From SURF-21 sp964510515 (lineage in GTDB: Bacteria > Actinomycetota > Geothermincolia > Geothermincolales > RBG-13-55-18): a stretch of 37,268 nt of DNA. Position numbers and translations under genes: made by a program. Every line of letters starts with the position of its first letter. Position 1 is the stretch's first letter. Under the pieces are notes generated by a model. That model was not told where the DNA came from. It ran no database searches and saw nothing but the letters and a program-made list of their open reading frames with translations. The stretch is taken from the NCBI GenBank assembly GCA_964510515.1, contig CAZEAU010000022.1, positions 1-37,268 on the forward strand, written 5' to 3'. This document shows, piece after piece, positions 1-9,680 of this stretch.

Positions 1-666
<666 letters not shown>

Positions 667-739
667 TTAAACCTCGGAGAGCGCTGTGCAGTTTTGAAGG
701 TACGAGGAAGAGCTGCACCATTGACAACCGCATATGAAT

Positions 740-860
740 GTTCTCGGTGGCCATGGCGGAGGTGTTCACCTGTTTCCATTCCGAACACAGAAGTTAAGCC
801 CTCCTGCGCCGATGGTACTGCTCGGGAGACCGTGTGGGAGAGTAGGTCGCTGCCGGAACA
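740..860 (+). rRNA. rrf: 5S ribosomal RNA
   Basis: Conserved 5S blocks are visible: GGTGGCCATGGCGGAGG near 747, CCATTCCGAACACAGAAGTT (777-796), CGCCGATGGTACTG and GGGAGAGTAGGTCGCTGCC (837-855). The 5' TGTTC near 739-743 pairs with GGAACA near 856-861 to close helix I, which sets the ends to within a few bases. It follows 23S directly and is followed by a strong terminator, so the rRNA operon ends here. Confidence 0.95.
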
Positions 861-867
861 CTTTTAA

Positions 868-900
868 GGAGGGGCTGGGAAACCGGCCCCTCCCCCTTTT
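868..900 (+). terminator. Rho-independent terminator of the rRNA operon
   Basis: An 11-bp stem, GGAGGGGCTGG (868-878) with CCGGCCCCTCC (883-893), is closed by a GAAA tetraloop and followed by CCCTTTT. It begins seven bases after the 5S end. Confidence 0.92.
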
Positions 901-925
901 CTGCATGCGGAGAGCCGCGCATGCA

Positions 926-1029
926 GCCGTTATCCCCACGCACGGCGCGCGCCCTGCCGCCGCTTCCGACGGCATAGCTCCGCCGGAAAGGCGCCGTTAT
1001 CCCCACGCACGGCGCACGTCCTGCCGGCG
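926..1029 (+). repeat. Pair of 37-bp direct repeats, 67-bp period
   Basis: Copy 1 (926-962) and copy 2 (993-1029) share GCCGTTATCCCCACGCACGG and continue with CCTGCCG after a few mismatches. Each contains TTATCCCCA, one base from the DnaA-box consensus TTATCCACA. Only two copies are seen, and no function is assigned. Confidence 0.75.
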
Positions 1030-1243
1030 TGCATATGCGCGGGCATGAAAGCCGCGGCGCATGGCCTTGCATGTGTAACGCGCAGGCGTGCGGCAGAGGC
1101 ACCGGGGCCCACGCTGGCCCGCAGGGGCCGCGCTCGAAGACGCGCGGCGCGCGAGGTTGCTATCCTCTGTCCTCACGCTCGTCCGGCGGCCCGGGGGCCT
1201 GTCCGCGAGGCGCTTGGCAGCGGAACCGGCGATGGGGGGCGTT

Positions 1244-1252
1244 TGCTACAAT
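1244..1252 (+). promoter_or_regulatory. Candidate extended -10 promoter for the TPR gene
   Basis: TGCTACAAT matches TGn-TATAAT with one mismatch in the hexamer. No good -35 is visible 16-18 bases upstream, which is normal for extended -10 promoters. The leader to the next gene would be about 160 nt. Confidence 0.35.
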
Positions 1253-1418
1253 AGCAGGGAGGGCGCCGGGAGCGTCCTCGGGAGAGGAGGCGGCGCAAGG
1301 GCGGCGGAGCCGCGCGCAGGGCGCCGCTCGGGATGAACACCTATACACCTATGCGGCCGCGCTGACGGGCGGGCCGGGAGAGGCGGAAGGGGAGCATGGC
1401 CGTTTGCGGAGGTGAGCG

Positions 1419-2597
1419 ATGGGCATAAAGGTAGCCCTGTTCCAGTTCGCGACCAACGCCCCCGGCAAGGCGGCGGCGCTTTTCGAGAACATGCTGACGG
1501 TTTTTCTGGCCAATGCGCTGGAGAAGGGCGCGGGGATGCAGGTGCTGGATTTCACCACCCCCATGCGCGGCGGCGAGATGCTCTCCCTCGCCCGTGCCTT
1601 CACGGAGGAGGAGATTAGGGAAGCTTCGCGGCGCGCGGGCGCGGACATCTCCGTCTGGGGGTCGCTGGCCTTCGCCCCGCATGGCGTATCCCTCGCGGAG
1701 GGCGTGGAGATAAGCATGAAGACGCTCTGCGACAAGGGCGCGCGGGCGGCGCATGGGAGGGCATTCTCCCTCCCCCTGCGCGCGGACGCCGACCGCGGGA
1801 CCCTGGAGCTGGACATGGGGGCGCTCGCGGGCCTGGCACGGGAGATGATGACCGCGGTGGCGGAAGCCGCCGGGATCGAGCGCGGGCGCCTGCGCCCGGA
1901 GCGGGCGGTGGAGGGCCTGTCCCTCTCGCAACGCGCCCTTGGCTGCTTCGTATACGCGCTGCGCATGGCGAAAGATCCCGAGGTCAAACTGAGTCTCTTT
2001 CTCAGGGCCGCCTCCGCCGACCCCGCCTTCACCCTCGCCTATATCAACGCCGCCCAGCTGCACCTGGCGGAGGGAAGGTACGGGGAGGCCATGCGCCTGC
2101 TCCTGCGGGCGGATTCGAGCCTGGGGGAAGGCAGGCACGACCCCTATGTGCTCAACCTGCTCGGCGTGACCACCATGCACCTGGGCATGTGGGACGACGC
2201 GGTGAGGGTGTGGAGAAGGGCCCTGGGCATCGACCCCGAACACGTCGAGACCATGTGCAACCTCGCCGCGGCCTATGCCATGCGGGAGATGGCGGAGGAG
2301 GCGGAGGGCCTGTACGCCCGCGTCCTCTCCCTCAGGGAGGACTACCCCCTGGCATGGTTCTCGCTGGGGAGGCTGCGGGTACGGCGGGGCGCGTACGAAG
2401 AGGCCGAGGGGAGCCTGCGCCGCTACATGCAGCTGTGCCCGGGTGACCCCTGGGGCTATTACCTGCTGGGCATGAGCCTCCTCGGGCAGGGAAAAGGGGA
2501 CGAGGCCGAATTCTCACTGGGCAAAGCGGCGCAGCTCGATCTCCACGGGGAGGCGGGCACCCTGGCCCGGCGCGAGCTCGAGGAGCTCAAGGGCTAG
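1419..2597 (+). CDS. TPR repeat protein with an N-terminal TolB/FlgO-like domain
   Basis: The 392-residue protein starts at ATG 1419 behind GGAGGTGA (1408-1415). Residues 1-150 form an alpha/beta domain, including a segment near 75-85 reading ADISVWGSLAF, that resembles the N-terminal fold of TolB- or FlgO-type periplasmic proteins. No signal peptide is present, so it is probably cytoplasmic here. From about residue 185 to the end there are five or six degenerate TPR units (ALGIDPEHVETMCNLAAAYA, DYPLAWFSLGRLRVRRGAYE, DPWGYYLLGMSLLGQGKGDE). TPRs mediate protein-protein contacts, so a scaffold role is likely, but the partner is unknown. It is transcribed alone and converges on the enoyl-CoA hydratase gene. 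Confidence 0.85.
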   Translation: MGIKVALFQFATNAPGKAAALFENMLTVFLANALEKGAGMQVLDFTTPMRGGEMLSLARAFTEEEIREASRRAGADISVWGSLAFAPHGVSLAEGVEISMKTLCDKGARAAHGRAFSLPLRADADRGTLELDMGALAGLAREMMTAVAEAAGIERGRLRPERAVEGLSLSQRALGCFVYALRMAKDPEVKLSLFLRAASADPAFTLAYINAAQLHLAEGRYGEAMRLLLRADSSLGEGRHDPYVLNLLGVTTMHLGMWDDAVRVWRRALGIDPEHVETMCNLAAAYAMREMAEEAEGLYARVLSLREDYPLAWFSLGRLRVRRGAYEEAEGSLRRYMQLCPGDPWGYYLLGMSLLGQGKGDEAEFSLGKAAQLDLHGEAGTLARRELEELKG

Positions 2598-2691
2598 GGC
2601 CTGCGGCGAGAGGAGGCGGGGATAACCGCCCCCCACGGAGCGCCGTGAGCCCGCCTGCCCGGCGCGACGGTTGCGTGCCCTGAGGGTCGGG

Positions 2692-2720
2692 GGGCGGCGG
2701 GGGATGCGCCGCCCGCCTTT
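2692..2720 (+). terminator. Weak hairpin between convergent genes
   Basis: GGGCGGCG (2692-2699) pairs with CGCCGCCC (2707-2714), followed by GCCTTT. The short T-run makes it a doubtful terminator for the upstream TPR gene. Confidence 0.3.
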
Positions 2721-2743
2721 GGCGAGCGGAGCCCCCTTGTGGC

Positions 2744-3532
2744 CTAACGACCCGTGAAGCGGGGCTTGCGGTTCTCGGCGATGGCCTTGACGGCCTCCTG
2801 GTGGTCCTCCGATACCAGGCACAGGGTCTGGGCGATGGCCTCCAACTCCAGCGCCGTCTCCGGGTCCGAGTCCCAGCACCTGCTGATGACCTGCTTGGCC
2901 ATGGCGATGCCGAGTATGGGGCCGTCGGCGAGGCGCCGGGCCAGCTTGACGGCCTCCGGCAGCACCTGCTCCTTGGGATAGACGTGCTCCACCATGCCGA
3001 TGCGGTAGGCCTCCTCCGCGTCGATGGTGTCGCCGGTGAAGATTATCTCCTTGGCGCGGCCGTTGCCCACCAGGCGGGCCAGGCGCTTGCAGGCGCCCAG
3101 GTCGGGGATGATGCCGAACTTGATCTCCATGAGGTTGAACTTGGCATCGTCGGAGGCGATGCGAATATCGCAGGCCAGCATGATCTCCATCGCGCCCCCG
3201 AAGGCCAGTCCGTTCACGGCCGCGATGACCGGCTTGTTCATCATCTCGTAGGCCAGGTAGGTGCCCTGCACCCCCTTGAGAAAGGTGTGTATCTGCAGCG
3301 CGGTGAGCTGCGACAGGCTGATGAAGCTCCCCAGATCGAGCCCGCTCGAGAACGATTTCCCGGCGCCGGTCATGACCACCGCACGCACCTCGGGGTCACC
3401 CTGCAGGTCTCTTGCCGCCATGTCGAGCTCGGCGAACATGGCCTGGTTCATGGCGTTGTGGGTCTCGGGCCGGTTGAGGGTGAGGACGGCGACCCCGCCC
3501 TCTTTCTCCACGTTCAGCGTCTCGTAATCCAT
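2744..3532 (-). CDS. Enoyl-CoA hydratase/isomerase family protein
   Basis: A 262-residue crotonase-fold protein, the usual length. The ATG at 3532 is preceded by GGAGGAGAGGAG. An upstream in-frame start at 3574 is rejected because it adds a non-conserved tail with no RBS. The oxyanion-hole segments GKSFSSGLDL (59-68) and GLAFGGAME (108-116) are present. Both hydratase glutamates are in place: Glu116 in GGAME and Glu136 in NLMEIKFG, 20 residues apart as in rat mitochondrial hydratase (Glu144/Glu164). It probably hydrates a 2-enoyl-CoA in fatty-acid or amino-acid breakdown. The specific substrate cannot be read from sequence. It is the last gene of a leftward run after the ABC exporter, 38 nt downstream, and a functional link to the exporter is not evident. 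Confidence 0.9.
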   Translation of the reverse strand: MDYETLNVEKEGGVAVLTLNRPETHNAMNQAMFAELDMAARDLQGDPEVRAVVMTGAGKSFSSGLDLGSFISLSQLTALQIHTFLKGVQGTYLAYEMMNKPVIAAVNGLAFGGAMEIMLACDIRIASDDAKFNLMEIKFGIIPDLGACKRLARLVGNGRAKEIIFTGDTIDAEEAYRIGMVEHVYPKEQVLPEAVKLARRLADGPILGIAMAKQVISRCWDSDPETALELEAIAQTLCLVSEDHQEAVKAIAENRKPRFTGR

Positions 3533-3570
3533 CTCCTCTCCTCCCTCCCGCGGTCGCGTCGTGCCGCATC

Positions 3571-4363
3571 TCAAACGGCGATATCCCGTCTCTGTAAGGC
3601 TATCATGGATAGCACCGCGAAGGCGACGGACAAAGCCAGGAAATACACAAGGCTCGAGAAGGGGAAACCCGCGGCGGTCATGACGCCGTAGGGGTCGAAA
3701 TAGTGATAGGGCAGCGCGTAGTCGATAAAGTGGAATAAAGACCAGGTGTTGGCCAGGAAGTTCACCAGGTAAGCCGTCGCCAGCACGGTTATGCCCACGG
3801 CGTAGACCTGGCCGCTCTTTCTGGCCGTACAGGACGCGAAGAGGCTGATGCTGCCAAGGCCGAGCACCATGAGGAAGACCAGCAGCATGAATTTGAGCTG
3901 GCCGCTACAGGAGAGGCCAACGCCGAAGATCAGGGATACCAGCATGACCGTCCCCACCGCGAAGACGCTCAGGCAAGCGAGGCCGGTAAATATTGCGGAG
4001 AACGAGGTCAGGGCATATTTCCACCTTTCCACGGGATGAGCGAGAAGGATCTCCAGGGAACCGTTCTCCCTGGCCTTGACCACGCAGAAGGCGGCGAAGC
4101 CGAAGGCGAAGGCGGCGAGGATAATGGGCAGAAACATCTGGTAATATTCCAGGGTAATAAAACCCTCCGGCCTGAGGATGTTGACGTCGTGTCCGCCGAA
4201 AAGGTTCTTCAGGTTATCGGGGAACTGTCCCCAGTAGTCGGAGAAGGCCTCGATATCCGAGACGGTGGGGTAGAGGGCGGTGATGAGGAAACCCCACACT
4301 AACAGTCCCAGGGAGAAATAAAGCCCGCTCTTTCGCCTTGCTTTCAACTGGTAGGACAACAGC

Positions 4364-4377
<14 letters not shown>
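3571..4377 (-). CDS. ABC-2 type transporter permease
   Basis: A 268-residue integral membrane protein with about six hydrophobic segments (roughly 20-37, 82-100, 124-150, 162-183, 192-210, 243-261). The signature-like stretch KARENGSLEILLAHPVERWK (101-120) is typical of ABC-2/NosY-type permeases. The ATG at 4377 lies inside the end of the ATPase gene (14-nt overlap) behind AGGGAAGAG, so the two are translationally coupled. With the ATPase it forms an exporter. Substrate is unknown; lipid, antibiotic or peptide export are all common for this class. Confidence 0.88.
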
Positions 4378-5266
<889 letters not shown>

Positions 5267-5272
5267 GCCGAT

Positions 5273-5302
5273 ATTCTACGCCCTTTCACAGAAAAGTGTC
5301 GT
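5273..5302 (-). promoter_or_regulatory. Promoter of the ABC operon, probably leaderless
   Basis: Read on the minus strand: -35 ACGACA (5302-5297), 18-nt spacer, -10 TAGAAT (5278-5273), then six bases to the ATG at 5266. The -35 abuts the divergent extended -10 at 5307-5315. Confidence 0.5.
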
Positions 5303-5306
5303 GGAT

Positions 5307-5315
5307 TGCTATAAT
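5307..5315 (+). promoter_or_regulatory. Extended -10 promoter of the FmdB-type gene
   Basis: TGCTATAAT is a perfect TGn-TATAAT extended -10. A TTCACA at 5285-5290 could serve as a -35 with a long 19-nt spacer. Predicted transcription begins near 5321-5323, leaving only the RBS before the start codon. Confidence 0.65.
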
Positions 5316-5336
5316 ATCTTCCTGGAGGTGAACGAG

Positions 5337-5600
5337 TTGCCCATATACGAATACAGATGCGGGAAATGCGGACATTCCTTCGACCTCATGCAGCCCATGG
5401 ACGCCGAGAAGGTGGCCGACTGCGAGAAGTGCGGCGCTCCCGCGAAAAGAGTCTTCAGCGCGCGTATCGCGGTCAAGTACGAGGGCTGGGGCTTCAATGC
5501 CACCGATAAGCTGCTCCCGGAGAGCAGCCGCCGCACGCGCGACTTCAAGCAGCTGCGCGAGAAGGCGGAGCAGATCATGGACGAGGACTTCACCCCCTAG
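5337..5600 (+). CDS. FmdB-type zinc ribbon protein
   Basis: An 87-residue protein opening with the family hallmark PIYEYRCGKCGHSFD, followed by a second CxxC pair in CEKCG, giving a four-cysteine zinc ribbon in the first 45 residues. The C-terminal half is charged. The start is TTG at 5337, six bases after GGAGGTGA. The longer frame back to 5229 is rejected because the family always begins at this motif. FmdB-like proteins are small, probably regulatory or RNA/protein-binding, and their molecular role is not established. It is transcribed alone from an extended -10 promoter. Confidence 0.88.
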   Translation: MPIYEYRCGKCGHSFDLMQPMDAEKVADCEKCGAPAKRVFSARIAVKYEGWGFNATDKLLPESSRRTRDFKQLREKAEQIMDEDFTP

Positions 5601-5645
5601 CCGGCCGCTGCCGCGGGGCGGGGAAGCGACAGGCGGCGCGGGCCC

Positions 5646-7361
5646 CTAAATCCAGTCCATGAGGATGCGGAAGATGTTCAGGCGCCGGAAGCGGCCGCCC
5701 ACCAGGGGCCAGGCCAGTTCCTCCTTGGGCAGGTAGAGCAGCCGGGAGAGCTTCTCCGATTCCCCGCGCAGCTTGGTCAGCTCCATCTCCTTGAGGCGCG
5801 GGTCGGGGAGGTCCAGGATGTCGTCCACCATCTTGAGCAGCGATATGGTGTCGTGGATGCGGCGGTCGTTGGCGGAGGCATGGCGCGGGGAGACGATGCC
5901 GCTGTTGGCCTTGATGGCGTTGAGGGCCAGCATGGCCTCGTAGGTCACCTCGACTATGTCCTGGCGGGTCATGCACTCCGTCTCGTAACCGAGAAGGTCT
6001 CTCCAGTGGGGGGAGGAGGAGGCGCGCACGTGGTCCTCCAGGGTCTTGTGGATGAGGCGGTAGCCGTACTTCTGCGGGTCGCGGTGATAGGAACAGGCGG
6101 GGTCGATGAAGGGCGCCAGGGGGCCGATGGAGGGATTGAGCCGAGGTCCGAACCTGCGCAGCAGCTCGCCGCAGTACTCCACGCTCTCCATGACCGATTC
6201 GCGCGTTTGCCCGGGCAGCCCGATCATGAAGAAGATGTCGAATTTCTCGCAGCCCGCCTCCAGGGCCCAGGCGATACAGCGCTCCATCTCCTCGTTGCCG
6301 TATGGCTTGCCTATCCTCTTCCGTATGCCCTCGTCGTGGGTCTCGGGCGAGAACTGCAGGTCGAAATGCTCGAGGCTGGAGGCGGCGCGGTCAAAGAAAT
6401 CCCGCGGCGCCGGCTGAAAAAGCTCCATGACGATATGGTTCCTGGGCGCGATGTGGCTGATATGCTCGAGCGTCTCCTGGGCGAACTCCCGCCCGGCCTG
6501 CAACAGGTCGCCGACGATGAAGATGGGCGCGGTGGTGAACTTGCTGATGAGCTCGACGTCGTAGGCTATCTTCGCGGGCGCCCGGTAGGCGACCTGTTCC
6601 CGGGCGCAGAAATGGGAGATGGCGCTGCGGGAACCACCGCAGAAGGCGCAGTCGTAAGAGCAGCCGCGGCAGGTGAGGACCATGGTGATGGGGTAGTACC
6701 ACCAGTTCCAGAAGGCGCGCAGGCTCTTCCAGTCTCCGTACTTGAAGGCGGAACGGATCATGTACTTGTAGTTGTTGCCCAGGTAGTCGAGGCTCGCCGG
6801 GGTATAGGTCAAGGGGTTGGAGACGATATCGCCGTCGCGGTCGCGCCAGGTGAGGTTGGGGACGGCGGCGACCTCTCCAGCGCGCATGATGGCCTCCAGC
6901 AGCATGCGCAGCGGCTCCTCGGTGGAGTCCCCGCGCAGCACGTAATCCACCTGGGGATAGTCCATGAGCTCGCGGTGGAAGTAGGTGGCCGAATAGCCCC
7001 CGAATATCACCGGGATGGAGGGGTGGACCTCCTTGACCAGCCGCGCCAGCTCCAGGGAGCCCTGGGCGTGGGTGAGCCAGTGCAGGTCGATGCCGAAGGC
7101 CGCGGGCTGGAGGCGGGAAAGGAACTCCGCGGCGTCGAACTTTTTGCTCTCCAGCATGAGCTGCGCGATATTCACCACCCTGGCGTTGATGCCGTTGCGC
7201 TCCAGGTACTCTCCCAGGTAGGTAAAGCCTATGGGGTACATCTCGAAGACGGGGGTGGAGGGTATGAGGTCGCTGATGGGGCTGGGCACCACGGTGATGT
7301 TCCGGAAGTCGTACAGGGCGGGAGGATGCAGGAGCACTATGTCGGGTTTCGCAAATATCAT
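5646..7361 (-). CDS. B12-binding domain radical SAM protein
   Basis: A 571-residue protein. The start at ATG 7361 follows GAGGTGGGACG. Residues 1-165 resemble a cobalamin-binding domain (FGGYSATYF near 120, VLRGDSTEEP near 141-150). The radical SAM cluster motif is C234-x3-C238-x2-C241 inside CSYDCAFC, which ligates a [4Fe-4S] cluster. IGLPGQTRESV lies downstream in the barrel. The motif and length resemble the archaeal/bacterial B12-radical SAM family that includes Ta0216, whose reaction is unknown. The MerR-like gene lies 69 nt upstream on the same strand, suggesting one regulated unit. Methylation or rearrangement of an unknown substrate is possible but unproven. Confidence 0.88.
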   Translation of the reverse strand: MIFAKPDIVLLHPPALYDFRNITVVPSPISDLIPSTPVFEMYPIGFTYLGEYLERNGINARVVNIAQLMLESKKFDAAEFLSRLQPAAFGIDLHWLTHAQGSLELARLVKEVHPSIPVIFGGYSATYFHRELMDYPQVDYVLRGDSTEEPLRMLLEAIMRAGEVAAVPNLTWRDRDGDIVSNPLTYTPASLDYLGNNYKYMIRSAFKYGDWKSLRAFWNWWYYPITMVLTCRGCSYDCAFCGGSRSAISHFCAREQVAYRAPAKIAYDVELISKFTTAPIFIVGDLLQAGREFAQETLEHISHIAPRNHIVMELFQPAPRDFFDRAASSLEHFDLQFSPETHDEGIRKRIGKPYGNEEMERCIAWALEAGCEKFDIFFMIGLPGQTRESVMESVEYCGELLRRFGPRLNPSIGPLAPFIDPACSYHRDPQKYGYRLIHKTLEDHVRASSSPHWRDLLGYETECMTRQDIVEVTYEAMLALNAIKANSGIVSPRHASANDRRIHDTISLLKMVDDILDLPDPRLKEMELTKLRGESEKLSRLLYLPKEELAWPLVGGRFRRLNIFRILMDWI

Positions 7362-7430
7362 CGTCCCACCTCTGCCGCGTGAAATTGCCGTCGAGAGCAT
7401 GATAGACGTTGTCCGCCGCAGCGGCAAGCG

Positions 7431-7883
7431 TCATGCCTTGAGATTGGCGACGAAGTCCTCGCGGTCTCCCTTCATCTCCAGCAGGCGGGACGAGAGCTCC
7501 TCGCTGATGCCGTCGAGGGCTATGCACAGGGCGACCTGGCCGCGCCGCAGCGTATCCAGGACGCTGGCATCGCTCTCGCATATCTCGAATATGGTGCAGC
7601 CGTCCGTGACCAGTTTGCACTGCGCCAGGGGGCGGGTGTAGTCGGTGTGGTCGCGCAAATAAGCCAGGGTCTTTCTCATCTTCTGCAGGCTGACCCCCTT
7701 GGCGAGCAAGCCGACGATGGTCCTCAGCTCGACCAGGTTGCCGAAGTCGTAGCGCTCGCGGGAAGCGCCATCGCCCTCGATCGTGAAACCGCCGGGTTGT
7801 ATGAGGCCGGTCTCCCTCCAGTAGCGCAGCTGCCGCTGCGAACATCCCGAAAGGCATGCGGCCTGTTCCGCGTTGAAATCCAC
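7431..7883 (-). CDS. MerR-like transcriptional regulator
   Basis: A 150-residue protein. The helix-turn-helix near residues 7-35 (ACLSGCSQRQLRYWRETGLI) is of MerR type, followed by the usual wing (RERYDFGNLVELRTIVGLL) and a C-terminal domain of about 75 residues. The start is GTG at 7883, five bases after GGAGG. The extension to 8135 lacks an RBS and similarity and is rejected. It lies directly upstream of the B12-type radical SAM gene in the same direction, so it probably controls that gene or itself. The C-terminal domain has only two cysteines (in QCKLV and ICES), so metal or light (B12) sensing cannot be claimed. Confidence 0.82.
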   Translation of the reverse strand: MDFNAEQAACLSGCSQRQLRYWRETGLIQPGGFTIEGDGASRERYDFGNLVELRTIVGLLAKGVSLQKMRKTLAYLRDHTDYTRPLAQCKLVTDGCTIFEICESDASVLDTLRRGQVALCIALDGISEELSSRLLEMKGDREDFVANLKA

Positions 7884-7951
7884 ATCGTCCTCCCTGAAGC
7901 CCGGATGAGAATATAAGATACCGACGGGTGCGTGCGGTCGTCCAGTAATCG

Positions 7952-7967
7952 GTAAGACTATTCTTAT
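7952..7967. promoter_or_regulatory. Inverted repeat upstream of the MerR-like gene
   Basis: GTAAGA (7952-7957) and TCTTAT (7962-7967) form an almost symmetric site about 70 bp upstream of the GTG start. A possible -10 (TATATT, minus strand, 7915-7910) lies between the site and the gene. It is a candidate operator only. Confidence 0.3.
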
Positions 7968-8234
7968 TACATCCGCCCCCGAAGATTCAATAGCAAAAGG
8001 GCAAATGGTCCCATTATTTTGTCCCGCCCGCGCCGCGAGCTTCCCATGCGGCGGCGGAACGGGAGGCCAAAGCGCCGCCTCCGGGGCCTTGCCGAAGGGA
8101 AAAAGAGGAGTGCGCGCCGCCGCCGCCGAAAGCAACAGAGGCCGGAGAAGCGCGGGCCCCGGGGGGCGGGGAGCATGCCGGCGGGGGCGCGGGAGAGAGC
8201 GGCGGGAGAGCGGAGGTGCTGCGAGTGGAGCGCG

Positions 8235-8263
8235 TATACAAGCAATGGGGCAGGGGATATAAT
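8235..8263 (+). promoter_or_regulatory. Promoter of the DUF1015 gene
   Basis: The -10 is a perfect TATAAT (8258-8263). TATACA (8235-8240) sits 17 nt upstream as a four-of-six -35. The leader is about 50 nt. Confidence 0.6.
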
Positions 8264-8320
8264 GTACGCGGCGGCGCCCTGATAAGCCCTGCAGGTCTGG
8301 TAATAAATGGGAGTCAGCAA

Positions 8321-9622
8321 TTGGCGGAGATAAGAGCCTTTCGGGGCACTTTTTATAATCCGCAGGTGGTGGACGACCTCTCGCGGGTGATCGCCCCTCC
8401 CTACGATGTCATCGAGAAGAAGAAAAAAACGGCCCTGGCCTCCCGCTCTCCCTACAACATGGTCAGGCTGATACTGCCCCAGGAGAAAGAAGAGAGGGAG
8501 TTCTGGAACGGCTCCGCAACCCTTTTTCGCGCCTGGAAGAAAGGCGGGGTCTTGAGCGCGGACGCCGCCCCTTGCCATTACGTTTATCGCCAGGGCTTCG
8601 CCCTCCCCGGCGGGGAGGCGGCGAGCAGGACGGGGATCGTGACCCTGCTGAGGTGCAGGGAATTCTCCAGCGGCGACATCCTCCCCCACGAGAGGACTTT
8701 CCCGCGCACCATGGAGGAGAGGCTGAGCCTGCTGCGCGCCTGCCGCGCGAACTTCAGCCAGATCTTCACCGTGCTCAGGGACGAGGGCGAGGAGGTGCTC
8801 GCGCTGATGGAGGAGGCGGCGAGCGCCCCCCCCTTCCTGGAGACGCGCGACGACGAGGGCGTGTTTCACCAGGTCTGGCGCCTGGAGGAGGGCCATGACG
8901 CCGGCAGGCTCGCGGACCTGCTGGGGGGCAGGAAGCTGATCATCGCGGACGGGCATCACCGCTACGAGACCGCGCTCACCTACAGCCGGGAAAGGCATGC
9001 ATCCGCCGCCGCCGCGCGGGCGGCGGCCTACGTCTCGGCGGCCATCTTCCGCGCGCAGGACCCCGGTCTGAGCGTGCTCCCCGTACACCGCATCCTCGGG
9101 CGTTTGCCGTTGAGCCCGCGGGAGGCTTACCGCCGTCTGGAGCGGCACTTCCGCGTGGAGGTCATGCGCGCCGACCCCGGCTGCCGCGCGGGGATGTACC
9201 GCGACCTGCTCGCCTCCAAACCAAGTCCCTCCTTCATCATGCTCACCGCCGAGGGGGTGGCTGCGCTGGCGCTGCGGCAGGGAGTGAAGCCGGAGGAGAT
9301 GCTCGGCGGGGGGGAGAGCGCGAGCTGGAAGAGGCTCGACGTCTCCATCCTGCACTCGCTGGTGCTCGCGCAGGGGCTGGGGCTGGACGCCGCGGCGCTG
9401 GGCGAGAGCGGCGGGCTCCGCTACACCCCCTGGGAAAGCGAGGCGGTGTCGGCGGTCGCCGCGGGGGAGGCGGAGGCCGCCTTCCTCGTCCGTCCCACGA
9501 CCATGCGCGAGATATGGGAGCTCGCGGAGGGCGGGGAGCGCATGCCCCACAAGAGCTCCTATTTCTACCCCAAGCTGGCCTCGGGGCTCCTGCTCTATGA
9601 TCACGAGACCGCGCTTTCCTGA
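8321..9622 (+). CDS. DUF1015 family protein
   Basis: A 433-residue protein matching DUF1015: it opens AEIRAFRGTFYNP, followed by IAPPYDVI, LPHERTF and the conserved IADGHHRYETAL near residues 208-219, and ends with PHKSSYFYPKLASGL. The start is TTG at 8321, eight bases after GGGAG. The in-frame extension to 8216 would overlap the promoter and lacks similarity. The family is widespread in anaerobes and often lies near serine or one-carbon genes, but no activity is established. It is monocistronic here, with a GC-rich hairpin (9626-9641) just after the stop. Confidence 0.9.
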   Translation: MAEIRAFRGTFYNPQVVDDLSRVIAPPYDVIEKKKKTALASRSPYNMVRLILPQEKEEREFWNGSATLFRAWKKGGVLSADAAPCHYVYRQGFALPGGEAASRTGIVTLLRCREFSSGDILPHERTFPRTMEERLSLLRACRANFSQIFTVLRDEGEEVLALMEEAASAPPFLETRDDEGVFHQVWRLEEGHDAGRLADLLGGRKLIIADGHHRYETALTYSRERHASAAAARAAAYVSAAIFRAQDPGLSVLPVHRILGRLPLSPREAYRRLERHFRVEVMRADPGCRAGMYRDLLASKPSPSFIMLTAEGVAALALRQGVKPEEMLGGGESASWKRLDVSILHSLVLAQGLGLDAAALGESGGLRYTPWESEAVSAVAAGEAEAAFLVRPTTMREIWELAEGGERMPHKSSYFYPKLASGLLLYDHETALS

Positions 9623-9660
9623 GGGCGCCCCGCGGGGGGCGGCTATTCCACTCTCCCTAG

Positions 9661-9680
9661 TGTTAACTTATACTTAACAT
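9661..9680. promoter_or_regulatory. Operator palindrome over a leaderless promoter
   Basis: TGTTAA (9661-9666) and TTAACA (9674-9679) form a perfect 6-bp inverted repeat with a 7-bp spacer. A -10 hexamer TATACT (9669-9674) lies inside it, and the ATG of the regulator starts six bases after the hexamer, so transcription should begin at or beside the A of ATG. A repressor bound to the palindrome would cover the -10, so autorepression is the simplest reading. Confidence 0.6.

Larger units (their letters stand above)
901..1418. other. Intergenic spacer after the rRNA operon
   Basis: About 520 nt without a convincing gene. It holds a hairpin at 901-926 (CTGCATGCGG with CCGCGCATGCAG), two copies of a 37-bp repeat (926-962 and 993-1029), and a candidate extended -10 element at 1244-1252. 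Short open frames on both strands have no ribosome-binding sites or recognisable motifs and look like GC-rich noise. Confidence 0.6.
7884..8320. other. Divergent intergenic region (437 nt)
   Basis: It separates the leftward MerR-like gene from the rightward DUF1015 gene. It holds the inverted repeat at 7952-7967, an AT-rich patch at 7955-8015, a purine-rich GC stretch (8030-8220) with no recognisable gene, and the DUF1015 promoter at 8235-8263. Confidence 0.5.

Noticed and set aside
930..1015. Chromosomal origin (DnaA-box cluster)
   Set aside because: Only two imperfect boxes, no AT-rich unwinding element, and no dnaA/dnaN/gyrB nearby.
5853..7382. Long plus-strand open frame opposite the B12-type radical SAM gene
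   Set aside because: It is a mirror of a real gene in GC-rich DNA: no RBS, no motifs, and the other strand has clear radical SAM residues.
7967..9604. 545-codon minus-strand frame opposite the DUF1015 gene
   Set aside because: Composition is low-complexity His/Gly/Pro/Arg, typical of antisense shadow frames. DUF1015 motifs are on the plus strand.
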